From: Timema cristinae
Lineage: Eukaryota; Arthropoda; Insecta; Phasmatodea; Timematidae
Reading direction: 5' to 3'
Assembly (NCBI GenBank): GCA_039000515.1
Contig: JBCFYV010000012.1
Location: 29,170,078 to 29,234,077, forward strand
Length of the DNA: 64,000 bases
Shown here: piece by piece, positions 47,018 to 59,000 of the stretch
Position numbering within the stretch: position 1 is the first letter of the stretch
How the letters are laid out: every line of letters starts with the position of its first letter
The notes under the pieces: generated by a model
The model's database searches: none
The model's input: the letters and a program-made list of their open reading frames with translations, nothing else
Told to the model about the DNA's origin: nothing
Program-made: the position numbers and the translations under genes

Positions 47018-50000
47018 GTAAGTATAATGTTAAACTAAATACACACTAAGACTTCCTCCATGCGTCTACCTTATAAACGTAATTTCTTTACTTTAATTAT
47101 ATGTAGCCTTTTCCCCATATACGTTAGTAGCGTAGTTAAATGACAATTACATCTAGCTGAAGTTAATTATTGCAAACATTGGCCGAAAGACACGCATGTA
47201 AACATATTATTAAAAATTATTATGATGTGCTTATTAATGCTATATTATAAATAAAAAGTATTTTCAAACGCTTCTATTAATACTTTCAGACAATGTATGC
47301 AATAAAAATCGTTCTGTCACCGACACTACTACTGTATATAGACTCAACTTGCAAGAATCGTTATGATTACTCATTCTCGCCTAAGCCTAGGTTTTGTGGT
47401 GATTCCCCAGTTTTAATTTCTTCTTAATTACCAACGACCAATTACTCCTATATTCAACCGAGAGATATAAATGAATTAAAGTTCTCATTCCAGTTGGACC
47501 AGATTCAAGTTACTAACTACTAATTTCACTAAAACCTGTTTCGTTACATAGGTTTTTTACTCTTGATTTTTACTTTTCTGAAAGGAAAATAATCAATTAC
47601 TACACCTCTATTTCTACAGTACCATACCTGATTTTTTTTAAACTCTTTAATAGTTTATTGATGCAACTGGACTCTGGATTTACCCCATTTGATTCCAGAT
47701 GTGCTATATCTGTCCCACATTAAGCTAATTTTTGCTTTGTCATGTTAGGCCTACTATAATGTTTAGATATTTTACTCACTTTTATTACATACACAGGAAC
47801 AAATAATAAAATTAGGATCCACCATTTTTATTATTTTGAAAACTTTTAATAAATAGCCCTACTACATTTAAACAAAATTTGCCATGATTGTGCCCAAATA
47901 CCTTTAAATGTAAATATTGACAACTACATGGTAAAGGGGTTATACACTTACAGGTATACCGGAGGTGCTAGTTCATCCCCACAATACAATTTTTCTTGTT
48001 CAAGTTGTTCTTTCACTGTTGACTAAGAATGGTGTAAAGATGATGTATTGGTTATACCTAGACAAGTTGGTTTGTTGGTACCAGTAGCTTACAAAACATT
48101 GAAAAAAACATAAAATAAAAGCAGGATCAATCTCCTTTATTTTTGACCAATTTAAATGAGTAGCTTCGTTTTTGGATTGGGCATGGTAGGTGGCCTATTC
48201 TTTGCACAGATTTGCTAAAGCCATTGTTCACTTTTATATATTTAAATTATTATTAGCACCGCGTCTTACTACCCGTTCGGGTTATACGCTCTTACGCTAA
48301 TGTGTAATGGTGGGGTGATTATGAGATGAAATGAAGGACCTACAGTTTAACGTGGAATCAGAACCACGGTGAAGGCCTGGCATTCCCCACATTCACAAGA
48401 TAACTTGTCAGAGGTATATATTTAAATGAGTTCTTCACACACTCATGATGACTACTGCAAAACTCTTCAGTCATTGTTTCAAACAAGGTGTGTGGAAGGA
48501 ATGGAATTTCTCAAATTTTGTGAAAAGCGGGGTGGTGGCAACGTCAATTACCAAACTGAGTCTTAGGCGTAATTTGTTACAACACTCCAGTAAGCCTACG
48601 CCTGTGGAGTTTTCTCCGACACACATACATAAAATGAAATTTCCTGTTTGATCCAGTCACTTGTGCATGTTGAAATAACAGAGCAATATTATCTACACGT
48701 TCAAGTATACCAGACAGGCATACCATTTCAGGCAAACCTCACAGGTACACCTGTGGGTGTGTAGTGGCTTTAATTTAACTGTGTTCCTGTGCACTAAAAC
48801 GGCTACCTATGACATCATCGGACGATGTATACAATCCATGGTTAATTATTTTTTTTAAAATAGGTAAGTTAGTTATTTTCTCTATAATAATTAAAATTTT
48901 AACTATTAATGCATGAAAGGGTAGGCTTAGCTAGGCTGAGAAAGTATAATAATAATGAATATTATAAACTATGTTGACTCTGATGTCATCATTATGATTT
49001 ATATTTATCTGAGATTTTTGACTGGCAAAGTAACACGTCTCATACCCACTTAGGTGACTGTATGGTCCAACACACACTCTTGCAGTAAATATGACTGCTG
49101 ATGATAAGGAGATCAGGTGTACTGGGGATGGTTTTTCCAAAATGGTTTTCCTCGCTCTCATTTTGCACACAAATGCTGATACACCTCCTTAAAATATAAC
49201 CTTCATAATCCCTAAAACCATTGGCATAGTTGGTACGTAAGCGTATGTATAACCTGATGGATAGTACGAGGTGATGCAAAAAAAATTCTCTACCTTGCAT
49301 GTTTTTTAATGCTTTTTTAAACTTGGCATAAAACATTACTAAGATGTGAATGAACAAGTTAAAAGTAGATAAAATAAACCTTAAGGTATATGAAACCTTC
49401 TTCGGTGGCTTCACACTCATGTTAGACTAGACTACCAATGACAGGAGATTTAGGTTTTAACCTCGGTCGGGTGTCCTAAGAGTGGTTTTTCCAAAATTAC
49501 TTTTCACTCCCCTTTCACACAAATGTGGGTACACTTACTCTAAATTTAAACTTCATCATCCCTAGCTTATTAGCATAATTAGTACATAAGGTGTATAACC
49601 TGAACAGGTAGTAAGACACTGTATCTAAAAAAAAGTGTATGAAGGTAATTTATAGTACATTTTTTAAATACCCAACACTGGTACAATTTTATTAGTAACA
49701 TATTTATTGTGTGTTTCCCAGAATAAAGTTGAATCATTAATTAATCCTAACTATTTTACTTGATCAACATGTTTCAGAAGATTATTTCAATAACTAATCA
49801 ATAGGTTAATTTCAGTGTTCTTTTTGTGTTTATTAGTTCTTATATTATTTAGTTGCTCTTCTCCATGTTTAAGAGAGTTTTCTTATCCTAAACCAATGGT
49901 TTAGAACAGTGATAGCAGACTCATCATATAATATTTTGGTGTTCTTGACTATAGCTGCACTATAGAAGAAACGTGTGTCATCGGCATAAAGTTAGATTTG

Positions 50001-53000
50001 TCCTGTAACGATCACGTGCATCATAATTGACAGCTAATAAAAATAAGTCCAAGAACCAATCCTTGTGTTACAACAGTTTTTTTTATAGCACTGCATCCTT
50101 CTACCCATTTGGGTTATACGCCTATGCACTATTTACACTAATTGGTTAGTTATTAGAAAGGCTTAATTTAGAGGAAATGTACCCACATTTGCTTGAAGTG
50201 AAAAAGCTAAACCATTTTAGGAAAAAACACCCTCAGTGCACCTGACCTGGATCGAACCCCAATCTCCTTGTCTTCGGCAGTTTAATCCAACACGAGAGTA
50301 GCACATTAGACCACGGGGCCACCGAAGCTGGCTCACAGTTAATTGTTTCTCAGATATGCCCTTAGCTTCTCCAATAGACATAACCCCATATATGGTAAGA
50401 GTGTAGATGATAGCTAGTAAAAGCTACCAAATCTACTCTCATTTATCCATTCACCCAACCATATGATCTGAGTTCTTGTCACTTTTGACAGTCAAAACTT
50501 TCGCACTAAACAATTTGTTTTTAATTATCTATGTCTCTTAAGCTCTTTACATTATTGGAATACAAACTTATGAACGGTACTATTTGGATGTTTTCTTTTT
50601 TGGGTAAATGGCATCTATAGCTCACTTAAAATTTCTTTAGAAACAAAAGATTATAAAATGTTGCATTTTCTTCATAAATTAAGATGGTGAACCTGACTAA
50701 ACCAGAAAAACTAAGGTTTATTAATGATTTCATTCATACAAGCTGTTTTTGGTTGTGTTAATTTTAGCATGCACCATGCATATGTTTACAAAATAAAAAA
50801 GTTATATTTTGAAACAAATAATTTGTATGGCTCTTTCCCTATGTTAAAAAAACATTTATTTAACATATAAGTATATAATATATTTTAATTTATTATTTTG
50901 TGATCCATATCTCTTGTTGCCACTGGGTGACCTGGCGGTCTAGGGGTAAGGTGTCAGACTTCTATGCTGGCGTCCGGGGTTCAATCCTAGGTCCCGGCAA
51001 AGATTTATCTGATTACCAAACCCTTCCTACACCTCTACCAAACCCTTCCTTCACCTCTGACAAGACATCTTGTGAATGTGGGGAATGCCAGGTCTCCACC
51101 GTGGTTCGGATTCCACGTTAAACTGTAGGTCCTTCATTTCATCTCACAATCATCCTACCATTGCACATTAGCGTAAGTGCGTATAACCCGAACAAGTAGT
51201 AAGACGCGGTGCTAATAATAATAATAATAATGATGATGATGATGATGATGATGATCTTGTTGCCACGACCACGAAACAAATAATAAAATGGCTTAGTTAA
51301 TATATTTGAATTATGAATTGTGAATAACCACAAACATTTGATAATTGCTTTGAATCTAGTTCAATAGACACACTTCAATGGCTGAACGGTCTAAGGCGTC
51401 ACTCTCATGTTGTACTGGTCTCCGGATGATGTGGAGATTGGTGCTAGAATCTGTCGGGTCTACTTAGAGTGGTTTTTTTTAATATAGTTTCCCACTCTCC
51501 TTCCACACAAATGCAGATTGATTCCCTCTAGAATTCTTTCTTTTTCATCCCTTTCCAATTAAAGTAAATTATTATTTATGTGTATGACCTTAAACAGGTA
51601 GTAAGGCACGGGGATAAAAAAATACTTCAATTCATTATGTGTGAGACATATACACACAACTAACAATAAATAAAATGATCATTTTAAACAAGACAATGTG
51701 TTTTACTATTAAAAAGAGATCAAATGGGAGTAGATCAACTTTGTTCAATTTAGTCTCTCTTGCAAACATGAGGATTTATTTAGTATAAAATTGCTTTATA
51801 GTTTTTATAAATATGGTGTCAATGATTAGGTCCATAAGTAAACTTATATTATGTTTCCAGTAGTGTATTATTGGTTGTATCTGATTAAAAAATAAAATTG
51901 GCAATACTGCACATAATTTTATTTAGTGTGTAAATATATATATTTGATTTTTTTTAAGTGTAAATTTATTTTTAAAATTCTTATGATTGAGTTGATGCTT
52001 AGTTTTTATAATATGGACTAAAAGTTAATTACAAAAAGAGGAATTTTTGGTTGCTATTGGTTACCTAGCAACCATTACTTTTTTGAAGCCTGTGTGCTGT
52101 CTCAGCTTAAGTTAATTTGTAGGTTGCATGCTGGAATGTAACACACTATGTATAGAAAGTGCACATTGACACCAGAATTTAAAAAAAATTACAAATAAAA
52201 TGGGCGTATGCATTTTTTGTAAATGGGCTACTTCATACATTGTTCAATTGAATAGTTTAACTTTCTTGTGCTAGAAGGAGGCTTTAATGGAGAATAAAAA
52301 CACATTTAACTTTTAAAAATATGTGTTATATTTAATCCACACTTTCTACCATACTAATTTTATTTGTATTAATTTGTTTAGCCAGCAAGAGCTGGCAGTG
52401 ACACAGGTTCTGGTGACGAAGACCGTCGTTCTGAGGAGGGGAACAGGTCAGACGGCAACAGGTCGGATGACAACAGATCAGACGGCAACAGATCGGATGG
52501 CAACAAGTCGGACAATAAGTGTCCGATGATGATGGAAACAAGTCATATGGCAACCGATCTTACCGTTCTGTGAGGTCAGGTTCCTATCGTTCGCCACGTT
52601 CGGACGATGGCAACCGATCTGTACGGTCTGACAGGTCTGTTAGATCAGACAGGTCTATGAGGTCTGAAAGGTCCACAAGATCAGAAGATGGCAACAGGTC
52701 TCCGAGATCGGACGAGGGTAACAGATCGGATGAAGGGAACATATCTCCAAGGTCTGACGAGGGCAACAGATCGGAAGAAGAAGATCGCGCTTCTGAGAAA
52801 TCTTATCAATCTAATATTAGCCGACGTCATAAGAAAAAACGAAGTAAGAGTATTTTCATTAAATTAACTCTATTCTCTTTGTTTACGTGTATGCTATTCA
52901 AAATCAGGTTGGCTTTGCATATTGTCAGTAAAGTAAAGGCATTGGGCGGGCTTCAAACAATAGCCAATCACTTTTGAAAACTTTTGACTTTGATCTCATT

Positions 53001-56000
53001 GCTTTTCTCATGATGATTAAATGTTGTATATCTTCTAACACCTAGATATGTAGTTTTCAAGCCGTTGGCTAATATAATCAATTAGTTCAAATTAAGTGCT
53101 TGGGCTTACAAATGCTATTTTCAAAGTTTTAATATTAACTCAGCATTATTTATCCATGGACCATCTTTAAACATGCACTCGCAAAGTAAATTTGACTCCT
53201 TTAAATGTTTTTTGGAAGTAATTAGGCTTATTTTTCTTAGGACATCGCGATGATGAGGCGGAGGAAGGTGAGGAAGATGAAGAAGTGGAAGATGAAGAGG
53301 AACCTGATGGGGAGGACCTGAACTCAGAAGATGTAAGTAAAGTTTTAAAACCTATCAGTGGGCCCTAATGTTTTTGAATAAATAATTGTTTCATTCACTC
53401 AAAACCTGTACCTATAATTACAATAAAAGTCTCACTCAAAGAAAGTAAATAATTAGATCTGCCATATATTTAACTTACTGGGAAACATGGAGATGAGGAG
53501 TAGGGAAGGGGCTGTGATGCTGGGTTAAAAAAAAAATTTAAAAGTTGAGTGTCATTTATTTCTCTAGAATTTTGAGAAATTCAATAATGTTCAATACATT
53601 CTACATCTGACATCTTAGCTCAGCTAATTTAGGAGCCTTGGGTTTGATATCCTGCAAGGCCATCAGGGTATCTTCTTTGCTGTACCATTTTTTTTATGAT
53701 GAATACAAATTATGCCCAAGCAATGTTGTGCAGGGGTGCACTCAGGAATTTGAGCTGGGGGCTGAGGGGGAGCTTTTTACATAGTAATTTTCACAATTGC
53801 ACCATTATATATTTATATTATTGTAATATTTGGAAATTTGATTCGAAGTACGGGGATAAGAAAGATAGAGAATCAGCTATGCCCCCTAAAAAGTAGGGAT
53901 ACAGGAAAAATTTTGATTTCAAAGGATGTAAATGGTAATATTTACGCTAATATATAACGAAATTGGGTTCTCGGCCTACCCTCTCTCACTGTGTACGCCA
54001 CTGGTTAACAGGTCTGTGTTTACACATTCTTCTTTACACCCAGGTTTTGCAATTGGTGGGGGTGGGGGCATATAATAGTATCAACTGTCCCTTCCCCTCG
54101 TCCTGATACAATAGTGTTTACATAATTGCTCTAAAATAATAATAATTTCAATTACTGTACCCACTTCAAAACTTTATGTACAAAGATTAAAGATATTTAG
54201 GCTAACCATTTCTAGAAAATATTACGGTATCATTTCATTTAAGTGCAAATTTACAGTAAAATTAAAAATCAACAGAAAAAAGTATTCCTTTGAAAAGCCC
54301 TAATTACTGCACAAAATTATTTGTTTTATATTAAATATAACTAAACAAAATATAATTGATTAGTCCTAATTGACAGACTATAGTGCTAATCATATTTTTC
54401 TAGTATTCTTAATTTTTGGGGGGAGGGCCTTCAGCTGGGGGGAGGGGGCTTCAGCCCACAAAGCTCTCCCCTCCCTCTTGGGTTCACCCTTGATGTTGTG
54501 TACCCAATGGCTGACCCAAACTGACTTTTCGTCCTCAACAATGTTCAGGCTTCTTTATTTTAGGGTGGTGATAGAACCGTGGGGCCTACAAACACTTTAC
54601 AGTTTAGTCAAGACTTTTGTTTAACCTCTACCTTCTTTGGTTTATTTTTTATTCTCCCTGGGTGATTTGATAAAGATGCAATAATACTCATTAAAGTATT
54701 GTAGAACAAACATTGACTTTTTGCCAAAATTAAAATTGAGTACAAATATTTCAAATATTAAATTGAATAAATTAATAAAAAAAATCAGAGTTTCTTAAAA
54801 TGTATGAGAAGTCGTCTTAAACATGATTGAAAATTTCAATTGTTTTTGATAAAAAGTATCATTTTACTGATTTAAATTTAAAAGCATATGTTTTACTATC
54901 TCATTTTGTAACTGAAAAATTGTCAACCTAGAGATTATGATGGAACTTGACATTTTATGTGCCCTGGAACACAAAATAATGGGTCTTACAATTATCTTTG
55001 TCTCTTTGTCCTGGGGCCTACAATCCTAACACCTCAATGGATTTTGTTCAAATTTTATAAATTATTTGAATTTCATGTTGTCAAATCTCGAGGCTCCAAC
55101 TTTCTGCTTGTAATGGAAATTTGGCGTCTGTTTTACATAATAAATAAGAATATTAGGGCTTGGGGCCATTAAATCCTTAAGGAAATTTGAAATAGGATTC
55201 GATAAAATTTCAGATTTGAGACTCAAACCCTTAAAATATAGAGTTTTCAATTTATCAAGTAAATTTTTTTAGAGCTCTAAATACTGCTTATTGATGGTTG
55301 AGAACCAATTATAATTACAGGATTAACTGAACACCCAGGCCTCAGACCAGTAATTTAACATTTAGTCTAACTGAATGTATGAATGTATTATTTAAGAAAG
55401 AATGTAACATTTAAAATCACTATTTGTATTTTCTCTTCTATTTAAATTTCTTTTAATGTTTATACTTTTTTCCAAGATTCAGATTCGAGATTCAGGCTTT
55501 GAAAATATATTGGAAATTCAGATCTGTGAAATAATGGATCTGAGCCAACTTTAAGGAAGATAATTATGTTTGTTTTTCTTGAAAACAAAATAATTGAGGG
55601 CATTTTACAGACAAATGTTAGTCACAAACTACAGTAGATTATGGGAAAGTAGTTAGGACTGTGTCATACCATTTTTTTCATTTCATTGGTGACTCATTAA
55701 ATTAGTCCCACTTAATTCTGGGCACAATCAAACAAAACCCCAAACTATTAATTTACCACTTGATGTGGCATGGATAACACATCTTCAAAATTCAACCAAA
55801 TGTGGATCTACATTATAACAAACAAATTATGTGAACATTTATACAGCCATCTATTCCAGTAGCATACTTGAGAAATGTGGTGGATAAAATCAAAATTATG
55901 AAAATGTTTGTTTTTAAATGACCATGTTCATGAAAAAGGATAAAATTTTAGGCTTAGAGATTTTTTCTTCTAATATTTGAGTTCATTATATATATATATT

Positions 56001-59000
56001 CAACCCTTCATAACTTGAATCTTCAATGGAATGGGGGGATTTGAACTAGAAAAAACAGTTTGAAAAACATTGTATGTTCCAGGTTAGAATAATATGAAAG
56101 TTGAGAAATATTTATCGAAGTATTGTTCCTCAAAATTAAAACTAATCTTCAAGTACCAGTTAGAATAATATGAAAGTTGAGAAATATTGAAGTAGGTTTC
56201 CCCTAAAATTAAAATTTATCTTCAAATAAAATAAACTTTAGCTTAAGATAGTTTATGTCAGACTTGACATCGGACAGACAGTTTTACTTTCCCTCTGAAG
56301 GAAGCTGTGCTACTGATTTTTATCACTCAAGAAAAATCGGTCGACCCTGGCTGGGCTTGAACTCATGATTATTGGTTCCTTAGGTAAGCACTTACCCAAA
56401 GACCACCGAGGTTGACTTAAGATAGTTCAAGCTAGAGAAGTGATAGTGTAGGGCTTATACCAGCAATACAATCCCTGTTTTTTATACATACATGGTATTA
56501 ATGGCAATCATAATTATCATCTTCATCATAATTATCAGCTGTTTACAGCCTGTGTATGGGTCAGTTTAGTAAACTGACTTTCTCCATGGTCCTTCCACTA
56601 TTCTTACTCCTTAAGTTACCATTCTTCTCTTACATACACACCTGTTACCTGATCCTCCTATCTCTTTCTTCATTTTTCTTTCAGTCTTTTTCTTAAATAC
56701 ATCAACTCCATCATTCTACTTAGAATTCTTTCCTTTTACATCCACTATTAATGGAAACAATCATTTATTTCCAGGAGTATGATGAGGAAGAAGATGAGGA
56801 GGACGACAGACCACACAAAAAGAAGAAGAAGAAAGACCGGTTTGGCGGTTTCATCATTGATGAGGCAGAGGTTGATGACGAGGTGGACGATGATGAGGAA
56901 TGGGAGGATGGAGTGGAGGTTGGGATTGTTAGCAACGAGTACGAAGAGTTGGGACCCACAGCTCGTGATATTGAGGGGCGGCGACGAGTCACCAATCTCT
57001 GGGAGTGAGTATCCTACTCACAACTCTGCAAAGAAATTGATTTTTATTGGATTTCAATTATTTTCATTCATGGGATGGGTTGGTTTAGTTCTGCCGATCT
57101 ATTCACAAAATAAGCTTGATGGTTTACTAGAAATAGAAAGTCATTTCTTGGTTTTTAAATTCTTAGTTACCTATATAAGAATTAAAAATTAATGTAGACA
57201 AATTCATTTAAAATTAATTTGTGTGGTTAAGTAAAATTCGGAACTGGGAATAAAAATAAAGTAACCTGAACTGATAAATATTTGGAACCATTCCTATAGC
57301 CTGCGCCTTTAAAAACAGGTAATCATGTTTGAACTTTATAGCTTATAGGCTTAGCAAATTCATTTGTGTTGTATAAAGCTGGCTAGTCCAACTGGTTGCC
57401 CACGTGCGGCCCTCGACAGCATATTTTGCAGCCCACGATGAATTATAAAGGATTTTAAAATATGTAACGTCTTCCAGGAGTTCCTTAAACATGAGCAGAC
57501 TTAAAGTGTGTGAAATTTATTAAATGTATTGTTCGCTGAACTGTACTGTATACCCATTATTATAATACTCTTTAATATAATATATTATTTATAAATATAA
57601 AAGCCTATCATGTAACATTCATCTGTAATAATTTACTAAAAATCAAAAATATCATATACTGAAGAAAAAGCATGCTTGGTATCTAATTAAAATTACTCTT
57701 GACATTGTTTCTACTCATCATTTGCCTTAAATATTCATATATATTTTCATTTGGGTCGTAGGTCATATCAATTATCAAAATAACTATAAAATATGAGTTA
57801 AATTGCTTTGCATTTTCTAATTTAATCTCTCTCAAATAAACAATATAACTTAGTAAATAAAACATATTTTCTGTTTAAGAGTATCGACTAAAACAATTTT
57901 GTTGATACTGTCTAGATCTTATTTTCACGTGTGCGGCTTGCACACTGTATAGGAATATAAAATGAGGCCCTTAGCTAACTTCAAGTTGGACGACCCTGGT
58001 ATAGAGTATAGTGTAGGGATAGGAACTTTTCCGACCACTATGCCACTTGGGACTAGACGAATTTTTAACTAGTACAGTGTGCCACCTCTTATTTACATGT
58101 TTAATGAGTATTCATAAATCAAAACTTATAAAATACTATGGAATTTAATAAATAGCCCAAATAAAATTGTAAATATATTAATAATGCCTAAATTATAAAA
58201 AAGGAAAATTTATTAAATTGTCAACGTGAGTGTCTTGGACAATATTAATTTCAATAACTTAAATTATCTTTATAAGGAAAAACCCCTTTTTGCTTTATGG
58301 GGTAATAATTGTATTATACTTAGAAGAAGGTACAGGAAAGATGGATAGAAACATATAAATGAAATTAAAACAACATTCTTTACAAATTTACTGCTTCTCG
58401 ATTATGAAGGTTTTATTTGTTTCCTCTTTTAGGAAGTTGCGTTGTGTGTTTCACACTTCCTCACGATGAGTTTTGATAGAATCAAACCTAGGTCGGTGGA
58501 TTGGATTGTAATGAGTGATTTCCTTGAAGAGGCAGCCATTAGTTCTTTATCCAGTGGCAGCAATGTAAAGTGTGATTAGTGTTCTTTTCATTTTAAAATC
58601 CATATAGTTTTCATTCCTTTTATATAGTTCTTTCCATCTTTCCTGTACCTTCTTCCAAGTACAATACAAAAACTTATGTAAGTTAATAATCTATTCCACA
58701 TTAGTACTAAATGCGTTTTATTTTGCTATCCAAGAAATATTTGGTTCATAACTTGTCTTCAACGCACACAAGTGCACTTACATATGAGTCAATTCAACTT
58801 TTAACTGTTGACTTACAAAATTCATTGTGATATGAATTGAATTAGGGGTGTGTGAAGTCCATTTTTCACTTCGAAGCCGGAATCGAACGTTCGAAAATAT
58901 TATATTTTTTTTGTTGTTTTATGCTTGAAAAATATTATATTGTTGCTATTTATATGACTTTATGCACTAAAATTACTTGGAAAATGTTTTATTCGACAAA

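Larger units (their letters stand above)
47018..52381 (+). other. SPT5 intron 1
   Basis: 5.4 kb. Holds two SINE A and four SINE B copies (48.2-51.6 kb). The parts 47018-48234 and 51618-52381 have no named feature. Confidence 0.85.
53333..56774 (+). other. SPT5 intron 3
   Basis: 3.4 kb, with a hAT MITE (53731-54492), repeat E copy 1, a ~78 bp tandem duplication (TTAGAATAATATGAAAGTTG at 56084 and 56160) and a tRNA-like fragment. Confidence 0.85.

Noticed and set aside
52584..52766. Leu/Ser/Asp repeat ORF on the minus strand
   Set aside because: Antisense shadow of the SPT5 NRSD repeat exon.
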